Source: Sporosarcina sp. NCCP-2716
Lineage (GTDB): Bacteria; Bacillota; Bacilli; Bacillales_A; Planococcaceae
Length of the DNA: 64,000 nt
Direction: 5' to 3'
Assembly (NCBI RefSeq): GCF_023707985.1
Contig: NZ_BRCF01000011.1
Span: forward strand, 1 to 64,000
Shown piece by piece: positions 1 through 10,281 of this stretch. Each line of letters opens with the position of its first letter. Position 1 is the stretch's first letter. The position numbers were made by a program, and so were the translations under genes. Below the pieces are notes generated by a model. That model did no database searches. It worked only from the letters and a program-made list of their open reading frames with translations, and was not told the origin of the DNA.

Positions 1-126
1 ATCAGATCTGTTGATCTGGTTTGTGTCTGTTCCGCCGACGGGGTCGGTTTCACAGACGATAATTCGTTGACATTTTGCTGTTCAGTTTTCAAGGTTCATG
101 TTGTTCAGTTGTTGTTTTCAGCAACT
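1..126 (-). promoter_or_regulatory. rRNA operon leader (partial, 16S gene lies off the left edge)
   Basis: On the minus strand the segment contains CCTTGAAAACTGAACA (near 81-97), the form of the conserved boxA-like leader found before 16S rRNA in Bacillales. It sits just downstream of two strong promoters. No rRNA sequence itself is inside the window. The placement agrees with the known lysS-rrn order of Bacillus. The 16S gene is inferred, not seen. Confidence 0.65.
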
Positions 127-131
127 TTCTA

Positions 132-160
132 ATGATAACACTTCTTGCGATCCGCGTCAA
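132..160 (-). promoter_or_regulatory. rrn promoter P2 (sigma-A)
   Basis: Minus strand: -35 TTGACG (160-155), 17-bp spacer, -10 TATCAT (137-132). It directly precedes the boxA-like leader. With the upstream promoter it forms the tandem P1/P2 arrangement typical of Bacillus rRNA operons. Confidence 0.75.
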
Positions 161-229
161 CAACTTTGTTGGACGATATTTACTTCGATGTGTTTCTTCG
201 AAAAGCTTATGTGAAAAGCAACGTGTTCT

Positions 230-258
230 AATATACCATGCAGTTCTTATCTGTGCAA
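230..258 (-). promoter_or_regulatory. rrn promoter P1 (sigma-A)
   Basis: Minus strand: -35 TTGCAC (258-253), 17-bp spacer, -10 TATATT (235-230), about 98 bp upstream of the second promoter. The sequence around it is AT-rich, as expected for a strong rrn promoter. Confidence 0.65.
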
Positions 259-277
259 GGTTTTTATTTCCCTTGAT

Positions 278-310
278 TTAAAAAAGCATCCCGCTGTTGA
301 TCGGGATGCT
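278..310 (-). terminator. Rho-independent terminator of lysS
   Basis: Perfect 9-bp stem AGCATCCCG/CGGGATGCT (285-293 with 302-310) followed on the minus strand by a run of T. It lies 17 bp beyond the lysS stop and insulates lysS from the rrn promoters. Confidence 0.85.
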
Positions 311-326
311 CATCTTACACGTATTT

Positions 327-1868
<1,542 letters not shown>

Positions 1869-1907
1869 CTATATGCGCTACTCCTATTGTACACAAACTG
1901 CATACGT

Positions 1908-1931
1908 AAAAAAAGCCGCTCGCAAAGCGGC
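1908..1931 (-). terminator. Terminator of the folate operon
   Basis: Stem GCCGCT/AGCGGC (1915-1920 with 1926-1931), 5-nt loop, then seven or more T on the minus strand. It lies just after folK and before lysS. Confidence 0.85.
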
Positions 1932-1950
1932 GTATGTTCTTTCCGATGAA

Positions 1951-2457
1951 TTACGGACGGGGACCACTGTCTTCCTTCGCTTTCCACCGCCGAACGCCTT
2001 CATCCGCCATAGCCGGGGCTTCCCGGTACAGGCGCCCGGTGACCGGGTCCGCGCAGTCCGGAGCAAGCTCGGTCAGCGGGATCAGGACAAACGCCCTCTC
2101 CTGCATCCGCGGATGAGGAACGGTCAGCGTTTCCGTGTCGATCCGCTCCTCATTATACAATAAGATGTCAAGATCCGCCGTACGCGGCCCCCACCGGATC
2201 GTCCGCACCCGCCCGAGATCCTTCTCGATCCGCTGACAGGCCGCAAGCAGTTCTTCAGCCGGCAGTGACGTCACAACACGGGCGGCCGCGTTCAGAAAGT
2301 CCGCCTGGTCCGTCAGTCCGACCGGAGCCGTTTCATAGATGGAGGACAATTCAACGGATTCGATGCCGTCCGTCCGGCGCAGCTGTTCCGCCGCCTTCGT
2401 CAGGTTGACTTCCCGGTCGCCCATATTTGTACCGATCGACAAATAGGCAGTATTCAC
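1951..2457 (-). CDS. folK: 2-amino-4-hydroxy-6-hydroxymethyldihydropteridine pyrophosphokinase (HPPK)
   Basis: 168 aa. It transfers pyrophosphate from ATP to hydroxymethyl-dihydropterin, the step before dihydropteroate synthase in folate synthesis. The HPPK signature RWGPRTADLDILLY is present near residue 90, with the N-terminal YLSIGTNMGDR loop. It begins with GTG, whose last two bases are part of the folB stop TGA, a 4-nt overlap that implies translational coupling. The purine-rich stretch AGAGGGGGCGG inside the end of folB serves as ribosome binding site. It is the last gene of the folP-folB-folK unit and is followed by a terminator. Confidence 0.95.
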   Translation of the reverse strand: MNTAYLSIGTNMGDREVNLTKAAEQLRRTDGIESVELSSIYETAPVGLTDQADFLNAAARVVTSLPAEELLAACQRIEKDLGRVRTIRWGPRTADLDILLYNEERIDTETLTVPHPRMQERAFVLIPLTELAPDCADPVTGRLYREAPAMADEGVRRWKAKEDSGPRP

Positions 2458-2849
2458 GGACGCCGCCCCCTCTCAATCTCGACAGCGACACTGGCGTAAT
2501 GACCGGCAATCGGCGGGTCCGGTTTGACGACCTTCACCCGCACGGACTGCACGCGCTCCGGATAACTTTCAAGCAGGTCCGCAGCAATTCGCTCCGCGAC
2601 CGTTTCAATCAGTTTCACCGGTTCCCCTTCCGCGATACTCCGGACTTTCTCATAGACTTCCGCATAATTGACGGTAGCTGTCAGATCGTCCGTCGTCCCG
2701 GCCTGCTTCAAGTCCGTCACCAGGACGACTGATATGACAAACCGCTGGCCGAGTACATTCTCCTCTGCGAGCGCTCCGTGATAGCCGTAAAACTGCATGT
2801 CGTTAATGTGTATGAAATCCAACTGTTCCGCCCCGCTTTCACTGTTCAT
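2454..2849 (-). CDS. folB: Dihydroneopterin aldolase
   Basis: 131 aa. It converts dihydroneopterin to hydroxymethyl-dihydropterin and glycolaldehyde. The family motif YGYHGALAEEN near the N-terminus holds the conserved Glu, and VVKPDPPI near the C-terminus holds the conserved Lys. The ATG giving MNSESGAEQL is chosen because its reading overlaps the end of folP by 11 bp and gives a normal family length; a TTG six codons upstream is open but less likely. It sits between folP and folK in an overlapping operon. Confidence 0.95.
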   Translation of the reverse strand: MNSESGAEQLDFIHINDMQFYGYHGALAEENVLGQRFVISVVLVTDLKQAGTTDDLTATVNYAEVYEKVRSIAEGEPVKLIETVAERIAADLLESYPERVQSVRVKVVKPDPPIAGHYASVAVEIERGRRP

Positions 2850-3690
2850 AGTGCCGCTTCCCGACAAGGGTGTCCATCATCTTCACCATCCGGGAGATCG
2901 GTTTCACGTCATGCACCCGGACGATGTGGCAGCCGTGCTCGATGCCATAGCAGACCGTAGCCCCTGTCCCTTCGAGCCGTTCATCCACCGGCAGGTCCAG
3001 CACGCGCCCTACCAGTGATTTCTTCGATGTGCCGAGCAGCACCGGGTAACCGAGGTCCGCAATCCGGTCCAGGCACTGCATCGCTTCGATGTTCTGCTGG
3101 ACGTCTTTTGCGAAACCAATGCCGGGATCGAGCCAAATATTGCGGAGCGGCACCCCTGCAGCCCGTGCGGTATCGATGCTTCCGTTCAGATCAGCCATCA
3201 GTTCGTCACCGAACGGCCCTCCGTAGACGGCCTGCTCCCGGTTGTGCATCAGGATGATCGGCGCCCCGTATTCACGTGCCACTTCGGCGATCCGCGGCTC
3301 GCGTTTCGCTCCCCAGATGTCGTTGACGATATGGGCGCCTACTTTTAGCGCCTCCTCTGCGACATCCGCTTTGTATGTATCGATGGACAGCGCACAATCC
3401 AGCTCGCCCGCGAGCGCTTCGATGATCGGGACGATCCGGGACAATTCTTCATCCAGCGAAACGGGTGTATGGCCGGGCCGTGTGGATTCCCCGCCGATAT
3501 CGATGATTTTCGCCCCGTCCGCGAGCATTTCCGACGCATGCCGAAGCGCTGCGTCCGTCCGGCTGTACTTACCGCCGTCCGAGAATGAATCCGGTGTCAC
3601 ATTCAGGATCCCCATCACCGCCGTCTCTTTCGAAAAGTCGATTGTCGTGCCGCCGAACTGATAAGGCCCCGCTGCATGCTCCAACTCCAT
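2839..3690 (-). CDS. folP: Dihydropteroate synthase (sulfonamide target)
   Basis: 283 aa TIM-barrel enzyme that condenses hydroxymethyl-dihydropterin pyrophosphate with p-aminobenzoate. Both pterin-binding signatures are present: GILNVTPDSFSDGG near residues 27-40 and GGESTRPG about 25 residues later, followed by SIDTYKADV. The ATG giving MELEHAAG is chosen because GGGGGAG stands 8-9 nt upstream; a more distal ATG would add 10 residues. In Bacillus subtilis this gene follows pabB-pabA-pabC, but here the pab genes are missing and folP follows the cysK terminator directly. Confidence 0.96.
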   Translation of the reverse strand: MELEHAAGPYQFGGTTIDFSKETAVMGILNVTPDSFSDGGKYSRTDAALRHASEMLADGAKIIDIGGESTRPGHTPVSLDEELSRIVPIIEALAGELDCALSIDTYKADVAEEALKVGAHIVNDIWGAKREPRIAEVAREYGAPIILMHNREQAVYGGPFGDELMADLNGSIDTARAAGVPLRNIWLDPGIGFAKDVQQNIEAMQCLDRIADLGYPVLLGTSKKSLVGRVLDLPVDERLEGTGATVCYGIEHGCHIVRVHDVKPISRMVKMMDTLVGKRHYEQ

Positions 3691-3784
3691 AATGCCTTCT
3701 CCCCCTATATACCACGCCACTGCTGTTTGGCGTCTTTTGGTCTTCAGTTTACCGGCTGCCCGCCCGTTTTCCTAATGAAATGCA

Positions 3785-3816
3785 CAAAAAAGAGAGGAAG
3801 CATCCGCGCTTCCTCC
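3785..3816 (-). terminator. Terminator of cysK
   Basis: Stem GAGGAAGC/GCTTCCTC (3794-3801 with 3808-3815), followed on the minus strand by TCTTTTTT. It separates cysK from the folate genes. Confidence 0.85.
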
Positions 3817-3825
3817 CTGTGCTGC

Positions 3826-4752
3826 TCATTCCTCTTCGAACTGGTAGAGAGGGGTGCTCAAGTACCTCTCCCCGTTCGACGGCAGGATCGCAACGACCGT
3901 TTTTCCTTTGCCGAGTTCCCGCGCCGCTTTCAAGGCTGCGAAGACTGCCGCCCCGGAAGATACGCCGCCGAGGATCCCTTCTTCCTTCGCAAGCTTCCGT
4001 GCATATTCGTAGGACTCCTCGTTCGTCACTTGTGTGATGTCATCGTAGATGTCCGTATCGAGCACTTCGGGAATGAAACCGGCGCCGATTCCCTGGATCT
4101 TATGGGGGCCGGGTTTACCGCCTGACAGCACCGGGGAATCAGTCGGCTCGACAGCGATGATCCGGACGTCCGGGAACCGCTCTTTCAGCACGCTGCCGAC
4201 ACCTGTGATCGTCCCGCCTGTACCGACCGCGGAAACGAACGCATCGACCCGGTCGAGCGCGTCTGCGATTTCCGGGCCTGTCGTCAGCCGGTGCACTTCC
4301 GGATTCGCTTCATTGTTGAACTGCTGCGGCAGGAACCAGCCGTTCTCTTCCGCCAGCTGCTCGGATTTGGCGATTGCGCCTTTCATACCTTCCGCACCCG
4401 GGGTCAGGATCAGGTCGGCGCCATACGCACGCAGCAGGTTGCGCCGCTCCATACTCATCGTATCCGGCATGACGAGGACCGCTTTATAGCCTTTCGCCGC
4501 CGCGATCATGGCGAGTCCGATGCCTGTGTTGCCGCTCGTCGGCTCGATGAGCGTCCCGCCTTCCTGCAAGTCTCCGGACCGTTCGGCCGCTTCGATCATC
4601 GCAAGGGCGATCCGGTCTTTGACGCTCGAGCCAGGGTTGAAGTATTCGAGCTTCAAGTAGACATCCGCGTCTTCCGCACCGGTGAGCCGGTTCAATTTGA
4701 CGAGCGGGGTCTGGCCCACCAGATCCGCTACTGAATTTCCGATTCTCTTCAT
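3826..4752 (-). CDS. cysK: Cysteine synthase (O-acetylserine sulfhydrylase)
   Basis: 308 aa, the standard family length. PLP enzyme that makes cysteine from O-acetylserine and sulfide. The PLP lysine is K45 in [10 protein letters not shown], and the substrate loop TSGNTG is at residues 72-77; GTGGTITG binds the cofactor phosphate. The start is the ATG giving MKRIGNSV, 8 nt after GGAG. It is monocistronic, with its own sigma-A promoter and terminator, and a CymR-like motif lies in its leader, so control by sulfur status is likely. Confidence 0.95.
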   Translation of the reverse strand: MKRIGNSVADLVGQTPLVKLNRLTGAEDADVYLKLEYFNPGSSVKDRIALAMIEAAERSGDLQEGGTLIEPTSGNTGIGLAMIAAAKGYKAVLVMPDTMSMERRNLLRAYGADLILTPGAEGMKGAIAKSEQLAEENGWFLPQQFNNEANPEVHRLTTGPEIADALDRVDAFVSAVGTGGTITGVGSVLKERFPDVRIIAVEPTDSPVLSGGKPGPHKIQGIGAGFIPEVLDTDIYDDITQVTNEESYEYARKLAKEEGILGGVSSGAAVFAALKAARELGKGKTVVAILPSNGERYLSTPLYQFEEE

Positions 4753-4764
4753 GTCGACCACTCC

Positions 4765-4790
4765 AATTCCTAGTTAATAGGTAGGTTTAA
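4765..4790 (-). promoter_or_regulatory. Possible CymR operator in the cysK leader
   Basis: On the minus strand TAAACCTACCTATTAAC leads into TAGGAATT. That last part matches the most conserved half of the CymR box known from Bacillus and Staphylococcus. It lies just downstream of the predicted transcription start, where a repressor would block elongation. The match is by eye only. Confidence 0.45.
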
Positions 4791-4802
4791 TACTGTATTC
4801 AG

Positions 4803-4830
4803 TGTATAAGAGAAATGTGACCGCTGTCAA
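4803..4830 (-). promoter_or_regulatory. cysK promoter (sigma-A)
   Basis: Minus strand: -35 TTGACA (4830-4825), 16-bp spacer, -10 TATACA (4808-4803), about 50 bp upstream of the cysK start. Confidence 0.75.
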
Positions 4831-4855
4831 TCATTTGAATTCCCTTATCTGTATG

Positions 4856-4883
4856 AAAAAAACTCCGCAGCGAGTGCGAAGTT
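4856..4883 (-). terminator. Terminator of the coaX-hslO-yacD unit
   Basis: Stem AACTCCGCA/TGCGAAGTT (4861-4869 with 4875-4883, one G-U pair), then a T run on the minus strand, immediately after the yacD stop. Confidence 0.8.
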
Positions 4884-4885
4884 CT

Positions 4886-5818
4886 TCACTTTCCGTAAAA
4901 CCACTTGGCGTCGAATTCCTGCCAGAAGGTCTCGGGGGTGACCGATTGGGAAAGCTGCTGCAGCGCCAGTTCACGGCGTATGTGTTCCTGGACGTCCTTC
5001 AGCTTGAACGACTGTCCCTCCAGCACGTCATGGACATTCAAAATGGCGAACGTGCCGTCGGACAGCCGGACTACCGGACTGATGCTGTCAGGTTTCATCT
5101 TCCCCGCCTGGTCGATGACGGCAGGGTCCACGTCTTCCGACCGGCTGCTCACGTAGCCGAGATCCCCTCCGATCGAAGCGGAGGCCGGGTCGATCGAGCG
5201 TTCCTTTGCAAGGACGTCGAAACTCGAGCCGTCCTTCAGCTCTTTCAGCGCCTGTTCCGCGTCTTCCTCCGTCGCTGCAGCGAGCAGGGACGTCCGGTAA
5301 GAGGTCGGTATTTCAAACTGCGATTCGTTCTTGCTGTAATACTTCTTCACAGCTTCGTCGTCGATGACGATGTCTTTCGTCAGCACACGGTCGAGGATCA
5401 GCTGGCTCCGGACTTTCTTCCGCATCTGGCCGGCGTCGAGACCGGTGTAGGCTTTTCCGTCCACGGAGGACAGCAGTGCGAGTTCACGGTCGACGTCGGC
5501 ATCGGTCACATCGATCTTGTATTCTTTTGCCGCCGTCTCCATGACACGGTCGTTCACAAGGCCGAGCAGGACCTCCCGGCCGACTTCCTGCTCCATCGCG
5601 GTCATCCACTCTTCCCGGGTGATCGGTTTGCCGGCGACGGATGCAACCTCTTCGCCGGCTTCGAACGGACTCTGCGCTTTGTCAGGGATCAGCCAGCCGA
5701 TGAACCACAGCAGGTTCCCGGCGGCGAGGAGGGCGATCAGGAGAAGCAGCGGCTTCGTCTTCAGCCGGCGTTTCGGCTGTCCGCTTCCCTCCGGATTACG
5801 AGCCGGCCCGGATTTCAT
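4886..5818 (-). CDS. yacD: Membrane-anchored PpiC-type peptidyl-prolyl isomerase (YacD, PrsA-like foldase)
   Basis: 310 aa. A short basic cytoplasmic tail and one transmembrane segment (about residues 23-44, [20 protein letters not shown]) precede an extracytoplasmic SurA/PrsA-like domain and a parvulin domain (about 165-260, including [10 protein letters not shown]). There is no lipobox cysteine, so unlike PrsA it is anchored by the helix. It probably assists folding of exported proteins. The ATG with AGAGGAA 7 nt upstream is chosen over a TTG two codons earlier. It overlaps the end of hslO by 23 bp, so it is co-transcribed with hslO and coaX. Confidence 0.88.
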   Translation of the reverse strand: MKSGPARNPEGSGQPKRRLKTKPLLLLIALLAAGNLLWFIGWLIPDKAQSPFEAGEEVASVAGKPITREEWMTAMEQEVGREVLLGLVNDRVMETAAKEYKIDVTDADVDRELALLSSVDGKAYTGLDAGQMRKKVRSQLILDRVLTKDIVIDDEAVKKYYSKNESQFEIPTSYRTSLLAAATEEDAEQALKELKDGSSFDVLAKERSIDPASASIGGDLGYVSSRSEDVDPAVIDQAGKMKPDSISPVVRLSDGTFAILNVHDVLEGQSFKLKDVQEHIRRELALQQLSQSVTPETFWQEFDAKWFYGK

Positions 5819-6683
5819 CGACAAATTCCTCTAGTTCCTCTTTGGAATACACGTACTTTTCCAAGCAGAAATGGCACTCCGCCTCCGCCTGGCCATCCTC
5901 TTCGATCATCTGGAGGATTTCGGCTTCCCCGAGGCTTTTGATGGCCGTGCCGAAGCGTTCCTTGGAACAGTTGCATCGGAAACTGACGTCCATCTTGTCG
6001 ACGACCCGGACGTTCTCCGTCCCGAGTACTTCAGCCAGGACTTCTTCCGGTGACAGGCCTCGGTCGATCATTTTTGAGATCGGCTCCATACGGCCGATCC
6101 GCTGTTCCAGCTCTGCAATCGTCTCTTCTTCCGCCCCCGGCATCACCTGGAGGATGAACCCGCCGGAAGCTTTTACGGTATTATCCGGGTTCACCAGCAC
6201 ACCGAGCGCCACTGCGGACGGCACCTGCTCCGACACGACGAAGTACTGGGTGAAGTCTTCCGCGATCTCACCTGAAACGATCGGTGTCTGGCCGGTGAAC
6301 ATATCCCGCAGGCCGAGGTCCTTGACGACCGTCAGCATGCCGTCCGTTCCGACAGCGCGGCGGACGTCCAGCTTGCCCTGTGCATTCAAGTCGAAATGGG
6401 TCTGCGGATTGAGTGCGTAGCCGCGGATATGGCCGTGGGCGTCTGCGTCGGTGACGATTGCGCCGAGCGGTCCTCCCCCGTCGACTTTGGCGGTCAGTTT
6501 GTCGTCGCCTTTCAGCATGGCGCCCATCATGACAGTGGCGGTCATCGTGCGTCCGATGGCAGCTGTCGCGGTCGGCCACGAATAGTGGCGGCGCTGCATT
6601 TCCCCGACTGCTCCTGTAGTTGTCGCCGCATAGGCCCGGATCGTGCCGTCGAATGCGAGTGCTTTTACGAGATAATCATTCAT
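5796..6683 (-). CDS. hslO: Redox-regulated chaperone Hsp33
   Basis: 295 aa. Cytosolic holdase activated by oxidation of a zinc-binding cysteine cluster. The C-terminal switch has the two expected pairs: CNC ([10 protein letters not shown]) and CHFC, about 30 residues apart. The N-terminal substrate-binding domain begins [18 protein letters not shown]. It starts with ATG after TAAGGAGAGAA. It lies in the conserved coaX-hslO-yacD order, 14 bp after coaX. Confidence 0.96.
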   Translation of the reverse strand: MNDYLVKALAFDGTIRAYAATTTGAVGEMQRRHYSWPTATAAIGRTMTATVMMGAMLKGDDKLTAKVDGGGPLGAIVTDADAHGHIRGYALNPQTHFDLNAQGKLDVRRAVGTDGMLTVVKDLGLRDMFTGQTPIVSGEIAEDFTQYFVVSEQVPSAVALGVLVNPDNTVKASGGFILQVMPGAEEETIAELEQRIGRMEPISKMIDRGLSPEEVLAEVLGTENVRVVDKMDVSFRCNCSKERFGTAIKSLGEAEILQMIEEDGQAEAECHFCLEKYVYSKEELEEFVDEIRAGS

Positions 6684-6697
6684 GTGCCATTCTCTCC

Positions 6698-7462
6698 TTA
6701 TAGGTTGCGTTCGTAGATCAGTTTTAACCCTTTCAGCGTCAGAAATTCGTCGATGACGTCGATCGTATCGGTTTCCTTCCCGATGAGCGGGGCGAGTCCG
6801 CCGGTCGCGATGACGGTCGGCGGCTGTTTGCTCGCTTCTTTCATGCGGTTGACGAGCCCTTCGACCTGGCCGACATAGCCGTATAGGATTCCAGCCTGCA
6901 TGGCGGATACGGTGTTTTTCCCGACGACATGCTCCGGCCGGACGAGTTCGATCCTCGGGAGTTTCGAAGCGCGGTCGAACAGCGCCTCCATGGAAATGTT
7001 GACACCCGGCGCAATGGCCCCTCCCATGTATTCCCCCCGTTCGTTGACATAGCAGTACGTCGTCGCTGTCCCGAAGTCGACAATGATGAGGGGACTGCCG
7101 TATTCGTGGATTGCTGCGACCGCGTTGACGATCCGGTCGGCGCCCACTTCACGCGGGTTTTCGTATTTGATATTCAGGCCGGTTTTGACGCCCGGCCCGA
7201 CGATGATCGGTTCCTGGTTGAAGTATTTCTTGCACATCTGTTCGAGCGGGTGCATGACGGGCGGCACGACAGAGGAGATGATGATGCCTTGGATATCCGA
7301 GAACTCCAGACCGACATGCCCGAACAGCGATTTCACCTGCATGGCATATTCGTCTTCCGTCTTCTGCCTGTAGGTCTCCATCCGCCAGTGGTGCTTCAGT
7401 TCGTCGCCGTCATAGACGCCGAGCACGATGTTGGTGTTGCCTGTATCTAAAACTAAGAGCAT
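6698..7462 (-). CDS. coaX: Type III pantothenate kinase
   Basis: 254 aa. It phosphorylates pantothenate in the first step of CoA synthesis. It belongs to the ASKHA fold: [17 protein letters not shown] carries the N-terminal phosphate-binding loop, and VDFGTATTY and VIATGG are the later nucleotide-binding elements. A good ribosome binding site (GTGAGGAA) precedes the ATG. It is first in the coaX-hslO-yacD unit; ftsH upstream has its own terminator. Confidence 0.96.
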   Translation of the reverse strand: MLLVLDTGNTNIVLGVYDGDELKHHWRMETYRQKTEDEYAMQVKSLFGHVGLEFSDIQGIIISSVVPPVMHPLEQMCKKYFNQEPIIVGPGVKTGLNIKYENPREVGADRIVNAVAAIHEYGSPLIIVDFGTATTYCYVNERGEYMGGAIAPGVNISMEALFDRASKLPRIELVRPEHVVGKNTVSAMQAGILYGYVGQVEGLVNRMKEASKQPPTVIATGGLAPLIGKETDTIDVIDEFLTLKGLKLIYERNL

Positions 7463-7522
7463 GGCCGATTCCTCACTAACCTCAATAGTCTTTTTTCCCT
7501 CACATCATACCATATATCTTTT

Positions 7523-7562
7523 CAAAAAAAACAGCCGACTGTCTTGTGATGGACAGTCAGCT
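7523..7562 (-). terminator. Terminator of ftsH
   Basis: Long stem AGCCGACTGTC/GACAGTCAGCT (7533-7543 with 7552-7562), followed by eight T on the minus strand. Confidence 0.88.
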
Positions 7563-7569
7563 GGGCTTG

Positions 7570-9564
7570 TTAGAATTCGTTGCGTTTTTCGTCGATCGAG
7601 TCGAGCGGTTCTTTCGGTTCCGCACCGCTCGGCAGGTCGCCGACGGATGGATCTGTCGGTGCTCCGGTCACATCCGGATTCGCCTCTGCGTCTTCGCCGA
7701 CTTCTTTCCGATCGTACGGACGCTCCGGGAGTGTCCCGTGGTCCTTCAGATGGTTGATCTGTTCGGCGTCGAGTGTTTCCACTTCGAGAAGCGTCTTCGC
7801 GATCAGGTCGAGCAAGTCCCGGTTCTCAGTAAGGATCCGCTTCGTGCGCTCGTATTCCCCTTTGATGATCGCCTGCATTTCCTGATCGATTTCGTAAGCG
7901 ATCGAATCGGAATAGTTCTGTTCGGAGTTGAAGTCGCGGCCGAGGAAGACGTTGCCGCCCTGTGCCTGGCCGAACTGCATCGGTCCGAGCTTTTCGCTCA
8001 TCCCGTATTCCGTCACCATCGAACGGGCAATGCCTGTCGCCCGCTGGAAGTCGTTATGCGCTCCGGTCGATGCTTCGCCGAGAACGATTTCTTCGGAGAC
8101 ACGGCCGCCGAGGAGGCCTGCGATCTTGTCGAGAAGTTCCGGTTTCGTCATGAAGTAACGATCCTCTTTCGGCAGCATGACGGCATAACCGCCAGCCTGG
8201 CCGCGAGGGACGATCGTCACTTTGTGCACGATCTCCGCGTCGTCGAGAATCAGACCGACAACAACGTGGCCTGCCTCATGGTTCGCGACGATCCGGCGTT
8301 CCTTCTCGGATATGACACGGCTCGTCTTCGCCGTACCGGCAATGACACGGTCCGTCGCTTCGTCGATGTCGGACATGTCGATCTTCGTCTTGTTGCGGCG
8401 CGCAGCCACCAGGGCGGCTTCGTTCAGCAAGTTTTCAAGATCAGCACCTGAGAAACCAGGCGTCCGCTGGGCGAGGGCCTTCAAGTTGACCGTTTCGTCG
8501 AGCGGTTTGTTGCGTGCGTGCACTTTCAGTACAGCTTCACGACCTTTTACATCCGGACGGCCGACCGTGATCTGACGGTCGAAACGGCCTGGACGCAAGA
8601 GTGCAGGGTCCAGGATGTCCGGGCGGTTTGTTGCAGCGATGATGATGATGCCTTCGTTTTCACCGAAGCCATCCATCTCGACAAGCAGCTGGTTGAGCGT
8701 CTGCTCGCGCTCATCATGTCCGCCGCCGAGGCCAGCGCCCCGCTGACGTCCGACAGCATCGATTTCATCGATGAAGATGATACATGGTGCGTTTTTCTTC
8801 GCGTTTTCGAACAGGTCACGGACACGGGATGCCCCGACGCCGACAAACATCTCGACGAAGTCCGAACCGGAGATGCTGAAGAACGGCACGCCGGCTTCTC
8901 CTGCCACCGCACGGGCCAGCAGGGTCTTCCCTGTCCCAGGAGGTCCGACTAGCAGGATGCCCTTCGGAATACGGGCACCGACTTCCGCGAATTTCCGCGG
9001 GTCTTTCAAGAAGTCCACGACTTCAATCAGTTCCTGTTTCTCTTCGTCTGCGCCGGCTACGTCCGTAAAACGGACTTTCTTGCGGTCATCGGAATGCAGT
9101 TTCGCTTTGCTTTTCCCGAAGTTCATCACTTTACCGCCACCGCCGCCGCCCTGCGCTTGGTTCAGCAGGAAGAAGAACAGGATGATAATGATGATGAACG
9201 GCACAAGGCCGGTGAAGAAGGAAACCCATGCGCTCGTTTCAGGCGCTGGTAAAATGTCCACTTCCGTCTTGGTGGTTTTCGCAAGTTCACGGATGTCGCT
9301 CATAGTCGTCTCATCATTCATCGGAACGTTGGTTGTGAACGTCTCGTCTTTCTTTGCGCCCTTCATATGCCCTTTTACTTCATAGACAAGCTGAACAGGC
9401 TGAAATTCGGCTTTTTCCACTTTACCTTGTTCTAATGCTGTGAGAAATTCGTCATAACGGATCTTTTCCATTTTAGGGTTCGGATTGTTCAGCGAACTGA
9501 AGATTCCCATGATCGCCAGAAAAATCAGCCCATATAATAGAAAGTATCGAAATATTCGATTCAT
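7570..9564 (-). CDS. ftsH: ATP-dependent zinc metalloprotease FtsH
   Basis: 664 aa. Membrane AAA+ protease that degrades membrane and regulatory proteins. Two transmembrane helices (about residues 5-24 and 113-134) flank a small external domain. In the cytoplasm, Walker A GPPGTGKT is at 207-214 and Walker B IIFIDEID at 262-269, the second region of homology is [20 protein letters not shown], and the zinc site HEAGH is at 429-433. The start giving MNRIFRYF has GAGGAGG 6 nt upstream; five extra residues from an earlier ATG would overlap that site. The C-terminal tail is acidic and variable. It follows hpt, as in Bacillus. Confidence 0.97.
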   Translation of the reverse strand: MNRIFRYFLLYGLIFLAIMGIFSSLNNPNPKMEKIRYDEFLTALEQGKVEKAEFQPVQLVYEVKGHMKGAKKDETFTTNVPMNDETTMSDIRELAKTTKTEVDILPAPETSAWVSFFTGLVPFIIIIILFFFLLNQAQGGGGGGKVMNFGKSKAKLHSDDRKKVRFTDVAGADEEKQELIEVVDFLKDPRKFAEVGARIPKGILLVGPPGTGKTLLARAVAGEAGVPFFSISGSDFVEMFVGVGASRVRDLFENAKKNAPCIIFIDEIDAVGRQRGAGLGGGHDEREQTLNQLLVEMDGFGENEGIIIIAATNRPDILDPALLRPGRFDRQITVGRPDVKGREAVLKVHARNKPLDETVNLKALAQRTPGFSGADLENLLNEAALVAARRNKTKIDMSDIDEATDRVIAGTAKTSRVISEKERRIVANHEAGHVVVGLILDDAEIVHKVTIVPRGQAGGYAVMLPKEDRYFMTKPELLDKIAGLLGGRVSEEIVLGEASTGAHNDFQRATGIARSMVTEYGMSEKLGPMQFGQAQGGNVFLGRDFNSEQNYSDSIAYEIDQEMQAIIKGEYERTKRILTENRDLLDLIAKTLLEVETLDAEQINHLKDHGTLPERPYDRKEVGEDAEANPDVTGAPTDPSVGDLPSGAEPKEPLDSIDEKRNEF

Positions 9565-9666
9565 CCCAAGCCTCCTCATTTCTTCAACAGAAAACTATTG
9601 ACAATCTTATCACATATGCAATTTGAATCACAAAGAAAATGACTTTGCTGAGGAGTTGCGCTGCCC

Positions 9667-9680
9667 CCCGTCATGACGGG
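9667..9680. repeat. 14-bp perfect palindrome between hpt and ftsH
   Basis: CCCGTCATGACGGG is a perfect inverted repeat with no loop in the 129-bp hpt-ftsH gap. There is no T run after it, so it does not look like a terminator. It could be an operator or chance; no known site was recognised. Confidence 0.35.
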
Positions 9681-9693
9681 CTGCCGGACGTCC

Positions 9694-10236
9694 TCAAGTC
9701 GTGTAGATTTCTTTTTTCAAAACACCGATATACGGGAGGTTCCGGTACTTCTCTGCGTAGTCGAGTCCGTATCCGACGACGAACGCATCCGGCACTTCGA
9801 ATCCGACCAGGTCCGCTGACAGATCGACTTTACGGCCCGTCGGCTTATCGAGCAGTGTGACGATTTTGATGGAGTTCGCTTTACGGTACTTGAACAGCTC
9901 CACTAAGTATTTCAGCGTCTTTCCGCTGTCGATGATGTCTTCCAGGATGAGGATATCGCGGCCTTCCACACTGGTGTTCAAGTCTTTGATGATTTTCACT
10001 TCGCCCGAAGAAACTGTCGCGTTCCCATAACTGGAAACATCCATGAAATCGAGTTCTATGTAAGCATCGAACCGTTTGATAAGGTCGCTCATGAACGGCA
10101 GGGCGCCTTTCAGCACACCAATGACGAGCGGGTACTTGTCCTTGTACTCTTCAGTCAGCTGCTTTCCGAGCTCCGCCACTTTTTCCTGCAGCTGCTCCTC
10201 AGAGATCAGCACTTCTTGAATATCTTGTTCCAACAT
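9694..10236 (-). CDS. hpt: Hypoxanthine phosphoribosyltransferase
   Basis: 180 aa. It salvages hypoxanthine and guanine to IMP and GMP using PRPP. The PRPP-binding motif [14 protein letters not shown] is in the middle, and [18 protein letters not shown] near the end forms the purine-binding region. AGGAGG stands 8 nt before the ATG. It is 45 bp downstream of tilS and upstream of ftsH, the conserved tilS-hpt-ftsH cluster; in Bacillus, TilS and Hpt also act together on ftsH expression. Confidence 0.96.
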   Translation of the reverse strand: MLEQDIQEVLISEEQLQEKVAELGKQLTEEYKDKYPLVIGVLKGALPFMSDLIKRFDAYIELDFMDVSSYGNATVSSGEVKIIKDLNTSVEGRDILILEDIIDSGKTLKYLVELFKYRKANSIKIVTLLDKPTGRKVDLSADLVGFEVPDAFVVGYGLDYAEKYRNLPYIGVLKKEIYTT

Positions 10237-10281
10237 GAATAATTCCTCCTAAAGTTTGTGGGGTCCAGGCTCGGGCGGACG

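Noticed and set aside
9667..9680. 14-bp palindrome between hpt and ftsH as a repressor operator
   Set aside because: No second copy or known regulator site was recognised, so it is listed only as a palindrome with low confidence.
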